Source: Bog-473 sp963828825 (lineage in GTDB: Bacteria > Actinomycetota > Acidimicrobiia > Acidimicrobiales > RAAP-2). From it: a DNA stretch of 64,000 nucleotides. The first letter of the stretch is position 1, and the number at the start of each line of letters is the position of its first letter. Under the pieces are notes generated by a model. The model made no database searches and was not told the DNA's origin. It was given only the letters and a program-made list of their open reading frames with translations. Location of the stretch: the NCBI GenBank assembly GCA_963828825.1, contig CAWHGF010000002.1, positions 1-64,000 on the forward strand, given 5' to 3'. The position numbers and the translations under genes were made by a program. Positions 1-11,132 of the stretch are shown here, in pieces.

Positions 1-6
1 CTTAGG

Positions 7-328
7 CACTTTTGTTACCACTCAAAAGACGCGCTTTCTTTCTCGCCATTCTCCTTTTGAGCGGCCAGGTCATTTCTGCCTGGCTCCTCATGTCGCCATG
101 AGGGTCGGACTGTATCTTCACCCCCGCCGGCTCTCACCGGTGAGGGGTGCCCTGCGTGCAGTCTCTGAGGATCCTGCCGAAGCAGTTTCCTGCTGATTGT
201 CCGCACCGGACGGATTTTCACTTCCCATGCACCACCCAATCAAACAGTGCTGTCACACGGATGAGTACCGCCGGATACTCGGATGTTCCAGCATATAGCG
301 GGGTTTTGCAACAGCCAGGTATTAACTA
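7..328 (-). ncRNA. Group I intron B in 23S rRNA, after U1923, no ORF
   Basis: 322-nt intron, sense on minus, inserted after E. coli U1923. This is the site used by the chloroplast intron that encodes I-CeuI. The 5' exon ends in U (329), the intron ends in G (7), and the next exon is CCTAAG at 6-1. P1: exon AACGGU pairs with guide GCUGUU, again with a U-G wobble. Q-like AAUCAGCAGGAAAC, R-like CUCAGAGACUGCA and S-like AAGAUACAGUCC are in order, and R/S pair as P7. P6 is a short hairpin (CUGC-UUCG-GCAG) where intron A holds its endonuclease gene. Long stretches match intron A, for example 186-222 with 912-948 and 259-283 with 984-1008. An open frame at 15-239 is only a by-product. Confidence 0.92.
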
Positions 329-340
329 ACCGTTATAGTT

Positions 341-1071
341 CACCGAATCCCCATGTCGCCATGAGGTGTGGACCATATCTTCATCCCTCTGCTTCAAAGA
401 GGGAGCTCTGCATATGGCCTCTGAGGATTCCCAGTTTCTCAACGTCGCGATGATCTCTTCATCACTACGCCGACGCTTCCCGCCCCGGTTCATCGGAGCC
501 CTCAAGGAGAGGGCTTGCTCGATTCCCGAGACTGAAAGATGCCGGCCTGACAGGACGAGTTCAGTGACGTGCGGAAGACCGCGAGGTCTTGCCGCTTCGG
601 ACTTCGCAACTCGAAACGATCGAAGAACGGGAAGACCCGATGCTTGAGATCGATCGGCTTGGTGACTTCGAAGTAGAAGACACCATCGCCGCGGCCTCGA
701 ACCGTTCCCGTGCCGAAGACCGAACGAAGAAGCTGCGGAGCCTCTTCACCGATCTGCGAGACGTTGAACGACAACGAGACGCGCCATGGAAGTCCACGGT
801 CACGCTCTCGACGGATGGGGACATTGAAGCTTCCCTCACCATCGACGAATCCGGCCACCCAGTTACCCAGGTCGCATGGGATCCGATCCAGCCAGTTAGA
901 GGAACAGGGTCTTTCCTGCTGATTGTCCGCACCGGACGGATTTTCACTTTCCACGCCATCACCAAATCAAATGGGTGTGACATGGATGAGTACCGCCGGA
1001 TACTCGGAGTTTCCAGCATTTAGCAGAGTTTGTTTCAAGGGATTACTCCCCTGAAGCCGCAACTTGTGCTT
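341..1071 (-). ncRNA. Group I intron A in 23S rRNA, after U1911, with endonuclease gene
   Basis: 731-nt self-splicing intron, sense on minus. The 5' exon ends in U (1072) and the intron ends in G (341), as group I rules require. P1 can be drawn: exon GGCCGU pairs with internal guide GCGGCU with a U-G wobble at the splice site. The four bases just before the guide (AGUU) pair with the first bases of the next exon (AACU) as P10. Core elements are visible in order: P-like AAUGCUGGAAA near 1017, Q-like AAUCAGCAGGAAA near 920, R-like CUCAGAGGCCAUAU near 420 and S-like AAGAUAUGGUCC near 375. R and S pair as P7. The endonuclease gene starts within the core sequence and fills the P6 region. Subgroup not determined. 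Confidence 0.93.
502..954 (-). CDS. Single-motif LAGLIDADG homing endonuclease inside group I intron A
   Basis: 150 residues, GTG start, on the same strand as the rRNA. The motif WVAGFVDGEGSF at about residues 32-43 is a clear LAGLIDADG helix with the acidic residue that coordinates metal. Only one motif is present, so by family knowledge it should act as a homodimer, like I-CreI or I-CeuI. It would cut an intronless 23S allele near helix 69 and spread the intron, and it may also help folding. The first 20 or so codons run through the conserved Q region of the ribozyme, so the true start may be internal. The target site has not been tested. Neighbouring intron B has no such gene. Confidence 0.88.
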   Translation of the reverse strand: MESENPSGADNQQERPCSSNWLDRIPCDLGNWVAGFVDGEGSFNVPIRRERDRGLPWRVSLSFNVSQIGEEAPQLLRSVFGTGTVRGRGDGVFYFEVTKPIDLKHRVFPFFDRFELRSPKRQDLAVFRTSLNSSCQAGIFQSRESSKPSP

Positions 1072-1936
1072 ACGGCCGCCGTTTACCGGGGCTTAGGTTC
1101 AGAGCTTCGTCCGAAGACTAACCCTTCCCCGTAACCTTCCGGCACCGGGCAGGCGTCAGAGCGTATACATCGTCTTACGACTTCGCACGCTCCTGTGTTT
1201 TTAGTAAACAGTCGCTTTCCCCAATTCTCTGCGGCCCCCTCGGGCATCAGGACGCGAAGTCCTTCACCCTGTCGGGGCCCTCCTTCTCCCGAAGTTACGG
1301 AGGAATTTTGCCGAGTTCCTTAACCACAGTTCTCCCGATCGCCTTGGTATTCTCTACCCGCCCACCTGTGTTGGTTTGGGGTACGGGTACCGTGTCAGCT
1401 CGCTAGAAGTTTTTCTAGGCAGCATAGAATCAGTGACTTCGCCTGGAATGGCTCGGCATCGCGTCTCAGGATTTACAGGATCCGGATTTACCTAGATCCC
1501 TCCCTACACGCTTACCCCAGGACAACCAACGCCTGGGCTCACCTATCTTCCTGCGTCGCTCCTTTGCTGTCCGCCCCAGGGTTTGTCGGCTCGACCCGAA
1601 GGTCATCCCCTTAGTACCCCTGGCTTGGAATGGGCGCGGACACGGTAGTACTGGAATATCAACCAGTTGTGCATCGACTACGCCTCTCGGCCTCGCCTTA
1701 GCTCCCGACTTACCCTGGGAGGATTAGCCTTCCCCAGGAACCCTTGGGCTTACGGCGGAGGAGTTTCTCACTCCTCTCTCGCTACTCATACCAGCATTCG
1801 CACTCGACCACGCTCCACGACGGTTCACACCACCGCTTCTCTGCGAGATCGACGCTCCCCTACCACTCCCGTCCAAAGACGGAAATCCGCGGCTTCGGCT
1901 CTTGACTTGAGCCCCGTTACATTATCCGCGCAGGAC

Positions 1937-1967
<31 letters not shown>

Positions 1968-2393
1968 TAAGGGTGGCTGCTTCTGAGCCAACCTCCTGGC
2001 TGTCTTTGCGTTCCCACATCGTTTTCCACTTAGTCAAGAATTTGGGGCCTTAGCCGGCGGTCTGGGCTGTTTCCCTTTCGACCAACGAAGCTCATCCCTC
2101 GTGGTCTCACTGCCGGGTTCTAGAGCATCGGCATTCGGAGTTTAGTTGGGGTCAGTAAGCTTGTAGGCCCCCTAGCCCATCCAGTGCTCTACCTCCGATG
2201 CTGAACACCCGACGCTGCACCTAAATGCATTTCGGGGAGAACCAGCTATCACCGAGTTTGATTGGCCTTTCACCCCTTGCCACAGGTCATCCCCCCAGTT
2301 TTCAACCTAGGTGGGTTCGGCCCTCCACGAAGTCTTACCTTCGCTTCAGCCTGCCCATGGCAAGCTCACTCGGCTTCGGGTCTACAGCATGCG

Positions 2394-2430
<37 letters not shown>

Positions 2431-2616
2431 ACCCATCGCTGGTTAACCTCGCCACACACCGTAACTCGCTGGCTCATTCTTCAAAAGGCACGCCATCACG
2501 GCTGACATCCACCACGTGTCACCAATCTCACCCGAAGGGATCATGGCAACGGTGGAGCAACGACGCTTTGACTGTTTGTAAGCCAACGGTTTCAGGTACT
2601 ATTTCACTCCCCTCCC

Positions 2617-2664
<48 letters not shown>

Positions 2665-3188
2665 CTAAGAGTACTTAGCCTTACCAGATGGTCCTGGCAG
2701 ATTCACGCCGGCTTTCCCGGATCCGGCGCTACTCGGGTGTTCAAGCGGAGTCCAATGCGTTTCGTGTACGGGACCATTACCCTCTTTGGTTCAGCTTTCC
2801 TGACTGATTCCACTAGACATCGGATTTGTAACTCCGTGACAGGTCTGGTGCCCCGTCTCTCGAATCCCACAACCCCATACCGGCAACGCCACCAGGCTTT
2901 ACCACCGGCACGGTTTAGGCTCTTCCCGTTTCGCTCGCCGCTACTCAGGGAGTCACTGTTGTTTTCCTCTCCTCGGGTTACTTAGATGTTTCAATTCACC
3001 CGGTTCCCTCGCCCCGCCCTATACATTCAGGCGGGTGTAGCACCTCATGACAGGTGCTGGGTTGCCCCATTCGGATATCCACGGATCGACGCTAGGTAGA
3101 CAGCTTCCCGTGGCTTTTCGCAGTCGCCCACGTCCTTCTTCGGCTTTAGGCGCCAAGGCATTCACCGTTGGCTCTTTGTAGCTTGGAG

Positions 3189-5208
<2,020 letters not shown>

Positions 5209-5545
5209 CTTACGTTCAGCCCGGCCCCTAAAAGGGACAGGACCTCCCGAAAATCAGAGAGTCACCATAGTTTGACTCGAACTATTAGTAACCACAGGCC
5301 CTTCCACCCAGAGGGATTCGAGGCCTGTGTAATGCTTAATTGACGTACAACCCATCCGTTTGAGTCCGGATGAATTGCCCGCACTGGCTTTTGGCTCTCA
5401 CTATTCCGTTTTCAAGGAGCGACCGGGCACGCACCAGTCCTGCCGGTGTTGGTGCCGGGTGTTCCAAAGGACTGTTCCGGACGAAATTCCTTCGCCGGAG
5501 AGTCTCCTTCGGTTGCCGGAGGGCCAGGGGAGGCCGGTCCGACGG
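5209..5545 (-). other. rRNA operon 5' leader with pre-16S processing arm
   Basis: Transcribed leader between the promoter and 16S. The arm at 5395-5426 (sense CUCCUUGAAAACGG followed by AAUAGUGAGAG) is complementary to the spacer arm at 3472-3502 and should form the 16S processing stem. The CUCCUUGA part also resembles a boxA antitermination element. No protein gene is convincing here. Confidence 0.75.
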
Positions 5546-5552
5546 GAGTGTC

Positions 5553-5581
5553 ACCCTAGCAGACGTCTCCCGGGGCGTCAA
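5553..5581 (-). promoter_or_regulatory. rRNA operon promoter
   Basis: On minus: -35 TTGACG (5581-5576), a 17-bp spacer, and -10 TAGGGT (5558-5553), the best sigma-70-type match upstream of the 16S gene. The expected transcript start is about 5545. Further upstream, to the stop of the glycosylase gene at 5984, there is about 400 nt without a convincing gene. Confidence 0.75.
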
Positions 5582-5727
5582 CGCGTGCAGGCAGCCAAAA
5601 CCCTCCGGGCGATGACCCGGGTTCCGGCCTCTGCCACCGATCGTAGCGGGACATTCGCCGCGAACGACGGATGTCCCGCTCGAACGGTCCGGTTCCCTCC
5701 GTAACGGGCGGTGCAACGCACCGGGCG

Positions 5728-5761
5728 GTGGCATGCGGGGAGCCGCCGCTCCGCATGCCAC
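5728..5761. terminator. Hairpin between the glycosylase gene and the rRNA promoter
   Basis: A perfect 11-bp inverted repeat (GTGGCATGCGG at 5728-5738 and its complement at 5751-5761) with a 12-nt loop. It sits downstream of the glycosylase gene and upstream of the rRNA promoter. There is no U-tract, so an intrinsic terminator in a high-GC genome is plausible but unproven. Confidence 0.4.
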
Positions 5762-5983
5762 CTCGGTGCTCGAAGCTCAACGGGCTTTCCGCCCCGTCCC
5801 TGTCGCCAATCGGGCGCAAAAGGGGGCGTGCGCCGCCTGCTGATGTCCTCGATCTACCGCACGTCACCACGATGCGATGGCTGCATGATGATCCGAAGTT
5901 GTTGCACGGCCGTGACAGGGCGATGACAACATGGCGACGCTCGTTTGCCCTGTTCAGACGCACGCGCAACGCCGACCGCCCGG

Positions 5984-6595
5984 TCAGGACCGGGACACGG
6001 AGGGACTTCCCGTGACCCAGAATCGCCAGCGCTTCTCCGTGGCCTCCGTGATGCCGATCCGGGTGCCGCGCCCCGGACGACGGGGAGGCGGTGTCCCGTC
6101 GTCCAGCAGACGGACCGCCCCTGGCCTCGCGGCGGCCCGTGGTTGGCGGCGAGGGGCCAGGAGGTCGGTCCCGGTGTCCTCCCCGGTGATACCCATGGCC
6201 TGGCAGAGCTTGGCCGGCCCACTGCACAGGTCACGCAGCCGTCGGGCCGCCGGCCGGGCATCCCACATCTCCTCGACTCCGGCGATCGGCTCCAGGGCGC
6301 GGAGGAGCACCGCGGCGGCTTCGCCCTCTGGCCCACACACCACGTTGGCGCACCAGTGCATCCCGTAGGTGAAGTACACGTAGAGGTGGCCGGGCGGCCC
6401 GAACATGACCGCCGTCCGGGGCGTCAATCCCCGGTAGGCGTGCGAGGCTGCGTCGTTGGCACCGTGATAGGCCTCGACTTCGACGATGCGCCCGGACCGC
6501 TCGCCGCGCACCAGCACCTTGTTCAACAGCCACGGAGCGAGCGTGACGGGACTGCCCTCCAGCTCCGACCGCTGCACCGCGCCACCCTGGCGCAC
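5984..6595 (-). CDS. mpg: 3-methyladenine DNA glycosylase, AAG/Mpg family
   Basis: 203 residues from a GTG start, matching the usual 190-210 of bacterial AAG enzymes. It removes alkylated purines (3-methyladenine, hypoxanthine) by flipping the base out, starting base-excision repair. Seen: IVEVEAYHGANDAASHAYRG at about 36-55, with the catalytic Glu in VEVEAY, then FGPPGHLYVYFTYGMHWC, which forms the DNA-binding face, and GPAKLCQAMGI at about 127-137. It lies 60 bp downstream of the acyltransferase gene. The start codon falls in the first copy of a 25-bp direct repeat (6573-6597, 6602-6626), so the exact start is uncertain; a start nearer the APWLLNKVLV stretch is possible. Confidence 0.88.
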   Translation of the reverse strand: MRQGGAVQRSELEGSPVTLAPWLLNKVLVRGERSGRIVEVEAYHGANDAASHAYRGLTPRTAVMFGPPGHLYVYFTYGMHWCANVVCGPEGEAAAVLLRALEPIAGVEEMWDARPAARRLRDLCSGPAKLCQAMGITGEDTGTDLLAPRRQPRAAARPGAVRLLDDGTPPPRRPGRGTRIGITEATEKRWRFWVTGSPSVSRS

Positions 6596-6626
6596 CGGGG
6601 GTGCACCGCGCCACCCTGGCGCACCG
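6573..6626. repeat. 25-bp direct repeat at the start of the glycosylase gene
   Basis: Two identical 25-bp copies, 6573-6597 and 6602-6626, with 29-bp spacing. Because 29 is not a multiple of three, each copy offers a GTG in a different frame. This looks like a recent tandem duplication in the gap between two genes. Confidence 0.8.
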
Positions 6627-6655
6627 CGCCGGCCGCGCGGTGCCCGGTGGCGTGC

Positions 6656-8164
6656 TCAGATCGGCGTCGGCGCGCCGAGGCGGCGGATGGCGCCGGGTGT
6701 GGACGCCGGGACGTGGCCTCCCGCCGCGCGGCGGGCGGGCGCCGGTCGCTGCGGGTCGCCCACGCCGGCCGCCATCCGGCACAGCAGCGACAGCTCGTCC
6801 ACCATGGCCCGCGTCAGCCCGGGCAGGTCGGCCACCGCGCTGGCACACGCATTGATGCCGACGAAGAGTGACTCGCGGTAGCTCTGCACGGTGATGTTCA
6901 GCGCCACCCCGTCGATCACCGGCCCGAGCGGATAGACGGCGCGCAGTTCCATGCCCGCGAAGTACAGGGGGAAGCCGGGACCGGGCACATTGGAGATCAT
7001 GAGGTTGCCGGGGCGCAGCTTGCGGAGCACGCCTGAGCGCACCCCGAGCTGGATCATCGGCTTGGCCACCGCCGGGGGCACGGCCTCGGTCATCAGGGTC
7101 GCCATCGGGCCGTAGCCGACGGCGCGCTCCTGCCCCTTGCACGAGGCGCTCGCCGCGGTCACCGTGCGCAGCCGCTCCAGCGGGGTCTTCTTGTCGTTCG
7201 AGAGGGGCACGAACATGGCCGAGAGGTGGTTGCCCAGCACCGCGGCATCCTTGTCGGGGCGGACCGACACCGGCACGACGGCCACCAGCGGGCTCTCGAC
7301 ATCCTCGCCCTGCGCGGCCAGATGAGTCCGGAGCGCACCGGAGCAGACGGCGAGCACCACGTCGTTGATCGTTGATCCGAAGCGCGTCGTGAGCGCCCGC
7401 ACCTTCGCCATGTCCATCTCGGCGAAGGCGATCGCCCGGTCGGCGCCCACCGGTGACTCGAACGTGTCGGGTGCCCCCAGCGGGATCGACACGGGACCGA
7501 GCCGATTGTCCACCGCGCAGCGGGCCAGTCGCACCGCTGTGCGGCCGACCTCGCGCGCCGCACGCAGTCCCCGGAGAGGGCTCCGGAGGAAACTCGGGAG
7601 CGCATCGGTCACCAGCCGGGTCTGCGACGGAAGGCGGGCGGGAACCCACGGCGGGCACGGCTCGGTGACGGCGCTGCCCTCGGGTGTGAGGTCGAGCAGC
7701 TTGGCCAGCATCTCGGCTCCGGCCACACCATCGATGACGGCGTGGTGCACTTTGGCGATCAGCCCGACCATGCCGTCGGCCATCCCCTCTATGACATGCA
7801 TCTCCCAGGGTGGCTGCTCGGGCGTCAGCGGGCGACCCATCACCTGGGCGACCTTGGCGCGGAATTCGGCGTCGCCACCCGGAGCCGGGAGTGCGACCCG
7901 GTGGAGATGATTCGCCAGGTCGAAGTAGGGGTCGTCCACCCAGCGCGGGTGGTCCAGCCCAAGGGGGACGGGCATGAGCCGGCGCCGGAACGGCTGCAGC
8001 GTCGGGATCCGCGTCTCTAGGACGCCGGTGACGCGATCGAAGGTGTAGCCCCCGGGGAGGGTCGAGGGGTCGAAGACGCAGGCGTACGCGATCTCCATCG
8101 GCGTCTCTGGTCTGTCGGAGTAGATGAACATCGGATCGATGCCGGTCATCCGCTGCATATGCAC
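6656..8164 (-). CDS. Wax ester synthase / diacylglycerol acyltransferase (WS/DGAT family)
   Basis: 502 residues. Members join acyl-CoA to fatty alcohols or diacylglycerol to make wax esters or storage lipid at the membrane face. The active-site motif HHAVIDG is at residues 140-146. The N-terminal MTGIDPMFIY block and the C-terminal NVPGPGFPLYFAGMEL and NITVQSYRESLFVGI blocks match the family (PF03007 plus the DUF1298 half). A ribosome-binding GTGGAG lies about 8 nt upstream of the ATG at 8164; ATG at 8149 is the alternative. Such genes are frequent in actinomycetes and often in several copies. Substrate cannot be told from sequence. Confidence 0.9.
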   Translation of the reverse strand: MHMQRMTGIDPMFIYSDRPETPMEIAYACVFDPSTLPGGYTFDRVTGVLETRIPTLQPFRRRLMPVPLGLDHPRWVDDPYFDLANHLHRVALPAPGGDAEFRAKVAQVMGRPLTPEQPPWEMHVIEGMADGMVGLIAKVHHAVIDGVAGAEMLAKLLDLTPEGSAVTEPCPPWVPARLPSQTRLVTDALPSFLRSPLRGLRAAREVGRTAVRLARCAVDNRLGPVSIPLGAPDTFESPVGADRAIAFAEMDMAKVRALTTRFGSTINDVVLAVCSGALRTHLAAQGEDVESPLVAVVPVSVRPDKDAAVLGNHLSAMFVPLSNDKKTPLERLRTVTAASASCKGQERAVGYGPMATLMTEAVPPAVAKPMIQLGVRSGVLRKLRPGNLMISNVPGPGFPLYFAGMELRAVYPLGPVIDGVALNITVQSYRESLFVGINACASAVADLPGLTRAMVDELSLLCRMAAGVGDPQRPAPARRAAGGHVPASTPGAIRRLGAPTPI

Positions 8165-8461
8165 GTCTCCACTTGGTGAGGGCTTCCGGTGGGCTCGACT
8201 CCGGTTCCCGATCCGGCCCGGATACCGCCTCCCCCCTCATACCCTCGGAGGCGGATTCCAGCGCACGTCGTCGAATCGGGGATCGTCGTCGAAATGGCTA
8301 TACCCACAGCCTCCACCAACCAGGCCGTCGGCACAACCATTTGACGGGATCTTTATCTTGCGTTCACCTGGGGGTTACCTGACACAGGGGCTGTGCCGCG
8401 GAACCGACACGTCCCGCCACCTGGGGCGACCCGGAGATGTCGGACGCTGATGCCGGGACCT
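8165..8461. other. Intergenic region, no gene found
   Basis: 297 bp between the acyltransferase start and the argH stop. Short open frames here have no recognisable product. It should contain the end of the arginine transcript and the acyltransferase promoter, but I could not pick a convincing terminator or -10/-35 pair. Confidence 0.6.
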
Positions 8462-9865
8462 CTACGTACCAGCCCCCTGGGGCCGCCACTGCGCCAGCCG
8501 GGTCCGGTCGACCTCGCGCCGGCGGACGAAGCGCTCCACCTGTTCGCCGACGGGGCCCGGACCGGCCCCGCCAGGGGTGCGCCGGCGGGTCACCGCCACA
8601 CCCGGTTCGAGCAGTTCCACTGCGGTCTCACCCAGATCCGGGTGGGCCGCCACCAGCTCGACCAGGGGTACATGGCGCTCGAGCGACTCGCGCACGAGGC
8701 CTCCGATCAGTGCATGGGCCTGGCGGAAGGGCATGCCCTGCTCGACGAGCATCTCGGCCAGGTCGATGGCCGAGGCCGCCGGTCCGTCCGCCGCCGACTG
8801 CATGCGCTCCTCGTTCCACGAAGCGGTCTCGTAGACGCCGCGCAACGCGATCAGGGCCCGCGTCACCTGGAGCACGGCGTCGAAGATCGGCTCCTTGTCC
8901 TCCTGCAGGTCGCGGTTGTAGGCCAGCGGGAGTCCCTTCAACGTCACCAGCACTGCATTGAGGTGGCCGATGAGTCGGCCCGACTTGCCCCGGGCCAGCT
9001 CGGCCACGTCGGGGTTTTTCTTCTGCGGGAGCATCGAGCTGCCGGTGGCGTACGCATCGTCGAGGGTGCAGAAGCCGAACTCCTCGGTCGACCACAGCAC
9101 GATCTCCTCACCCATCCGTGACAGGTGCACACCGAGCAGCGCGAGGTCGAAGAGAGCCTCGGCGACGAAGTCGCGATCCGACACGGCGTCCAGCGAGTTC
9201 TCGAAGCGGCCGTGGAACCCGAGCTCTGCGGCGACGTAGTCGGGGTCGAGCGGCAGCGACGATCCAGCCAGCGCGCCCGCGCCGAGCGGCGAGATGTTGA
9301 GGCGGTCCACGGTGGTGAGGAGCCGGTCCACGTCGCGGGCGAGCGCCCACCCGTGTGCCAGCAGGTGGTGGGCCAGCAGCACCGGCTGTGCCCGCTGCAT
9401 GTGGGTGTAGCCGGGCAGGTAGACGTCGGCGGCCTCCAGGGCGCGCTGGGCCAACGCGTCCTGGAGCGCCATGATCGCGTCGGCCACGCCAACCAGCGAC
9501 CGGCGGCACCACAGCCGCAGGGCCGTGGCGACCTGGTCGTTGCGGCTCCGCCCGGTGTGCAGCTTGGCCCCGACGTCGCCGGCCAGCTCGGTGACGCGCC
9601 GCTCAATGGCCGTATGGATGTCCTCGTCACCGGGGGCGAACACGAAGCCGCCCGTGGTGAATTCCTCCCCCACGATGTCGAGGGCCTCCACCAGCGTGGT
9701 GACTTCGCTGTCGCTGAGGATGCCCGCCTTGCCGAGCCCCTTGACGTGGGCGCGCGAGCCGGCCAGGTCGTCGCCCGCCAGCGCCCGGTCGAAGGGCAGG
9801 CTGACGGTGAACGCCGCCACGGCGTCGGCCATGCCGGTCGAGATGCGTCCCTCCCAGAGCGTCAA
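8462..9865 (-). CDS. argH: Argininosuccinate lyase
   Basis: 467 residues from a TTG start that overlaps the argG stop (TTGA). The open frame runs further upstream inside argG, but LTLWEGRIS matches the normal N-terminus, so TTG is preferred. It cleaves argininosuccinate to arginine and fumarate, the last step of arginine synthesis; it is a homotetramer in the cytoplasm. The fumarase-superfamily signature GSSMLPQKKNPDV is at about 276-288, with the catalytic-loop Ser in GSS. KLHTGRSRNDQVAT at about 101-114 is the second conserved block. Last gene of the arg operon. Confidence 0.96.
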   Translation of the reverse strand: MTLWEGRISTGMADAVAAFTVSLPFDRALAGDDLAGSRAHVKGLGKAGILSDSEVTTLVEALDIVGEEFTTGGFVFAPGDEDIHTAIERRVTELAGDVGAKLHTGRSRNDQVATALRLWCRRSLVGVADAIMALQDALAQRALEAADVYLPGYTHMQRAQPVLLAHHLLAHGWALARDVDRLLTTVDRLNISPLGAGALAGSSLPLDPDYVAAELGFHGRFENSLDAVSDRDFVAEALFDLALLGVHLSRMGEEIVLWSTEEFGFCTLDDAYATGSSMLPQKKNPDVAELARGKSGRLIGHLNAVLVTLKGLPLAYNRDLQEDKEPIFDAVLQVTRALIALRGVYETASWNEERMQSAADGPAASAIDLAEMLVEQGMPFRQAHALIGGLVRESLERHVPLVELVAAHPDLGETAVELLEPGVAVTRRRTPGGAGPGPVGEQVERFVRRREVDRTRLAQWRPQGAGT

Positions 9866-11130
9866 TGCCCGCCCCTCCCCGTCTCCCCTGGCCGTCCCGG
9901 CGCCGACGTCCCGCTGTCCGCCTCCGCCCCCGGCCCCTGGCGGGCCGACCAGGTGGCGACGCCGAGGCCCCACAGGCGGACGAACCCCTCGGCGTCGGCA
10001 TGCCGGAACGTGTCCGACGCATCGTAGGTCGCCAACCCGTGGTCATAGAGCGCGACCGGGCTGCGCCGACCCACTACCGCGCAGGTGCCCGGCGCGGCGA
10101 AGCGCAACCGCACCTCCCCGGTCACGTGGCGCTGGCTCTCGGTGATGAACGCCTGCAGCGCCGAGCGCAGGGGGGAATACCACAGCCCGTCGTAGACGAG
10201 CTCGGACCAACGTGGCTCCAGGCGCGCCTTCTCGTGGTGCAGGTCCCGCTCGAGCGTCAGATCCTCCAGGTCGGCGTGGGCCATGATGAGGGCCAGGGCA
10301 GCCGGGCACTCGTAGACCTCCCGGCTCTTGATGCCCACCCGGCGGTTCTCCACCATGTCGAGACGTCCGAAACCGCGGTTGCCGGCCAGAGCGCCGAGCC
10401 GCGAGATGAGGTCGTAGGGGCCCAGGGGCGTGCCGTCCAGGCTGACCGGGACGCCAGCGTCGAATCCCACTACGACCTCGACCGGGTCGCTCTTGGTGAC
10501 CCGCGTCAGGGTGTAGACGTCGTCGGGGGCGGGGGCCCACGGGTCCTCGATGGCGCCGCACTCGATCGCCTTGCCCCACAGGTTGTCGTCGATGGAGTAC
10601 AGCTTCTCCTTGGTGACGGTGATGGGGATGTCCCACTTGGCCGCCAGCTCGACGCAGTCCTCACGAGTCAGGCCCCAGACGCGGGCCGGGGCGTGGATGC
10701 CGAGGTCCGGCGCCAGCGCCCGCACCCCGACCTCGAAGCGCACCTGGTCGTTCCCCTTGCCCGTGCACCCGTGCGCGACGGCCGTGGCGCCGTGCCGGCG
10801 CGCCTCGGCGACGAGGTGGCGCACGATCACCGGCCGCGACAGGGCCGACACCAGCGGGTACTTGCCCTCGTACCGCGCGTTGGCCTGCAGCGCCGGGACG
10901 CAGAACTGCTCCGCCATCTCGTGGCGGGCGTCGATCACGACCGCCTCGACCGCACCGGCGGCCAGCGCCCGGGTCCGGACGGCGTCCCAGTCCTCGCCAC
11001 CGCGGTCGGCCGACTGGCCGACGTCGACCGCCACGGCCACCACCTCGACACCCTCGTGCTCAATGAGCCAGCGCACGGCCACGGACGTATCGAGGCCACC
11101 GCTGTAGGCCAGCACCACCCGCTCAGGCAT
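9862..11130 (-). CDS. argG: Argininosuccinate synthase
   Basis: 422 residues. It condenses citrulline with aspartate using ATP. The N-terminal ATP-pyrophosphatase loop VLAYSGGLDTSVAVRWL is at residues 6-22. HGCTGKGNDQVRFEVG at about 118-133 binds citrulline and aspartate. The C-terminal 25 or so residues are rich in Pro, Gly and Ala and look like a non-conserved tail. The start ATG is 2 nt from the argR stop. Confidence 0.96.
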   Translation of the reverse strand: MPERVVLAYSGGLDTSVAVRWLIEHEGVEVVAVAVDVGQSADRGGEDWDAVRTRALAAGAVEAVVIDARHEMAEQFCVPALQANARYEGKYPLVSALSRPVIVRHLVAEARRHGATAVAHGCTGKGNDQVRFEVGVRALAPDLGIHAPARVWGLTREDCVELAAKWDIPITVTKEKLYSIDDNLWGKAIECGAIEDPWAPAPDDVYTLTRVTKSDPVEVVVGFDAGVPVSLDGTPLGPYDLISRLGALAGNRGFGRLDMVENRRVGIKSREVYECPAALALIMAHADLEDLTLERDLHHEKARLEPRWSELVYDGLWYSPLRSALQAFITESQRHVTGEVRLRFAAPGTCAVVGRRSPVALYDHGLATYDASDTFRHADAEGFVRLWGLGVATWSARQGPGAEADSGTSAPGRPGETGRGGH

Positions 11131-11132
11131 GT

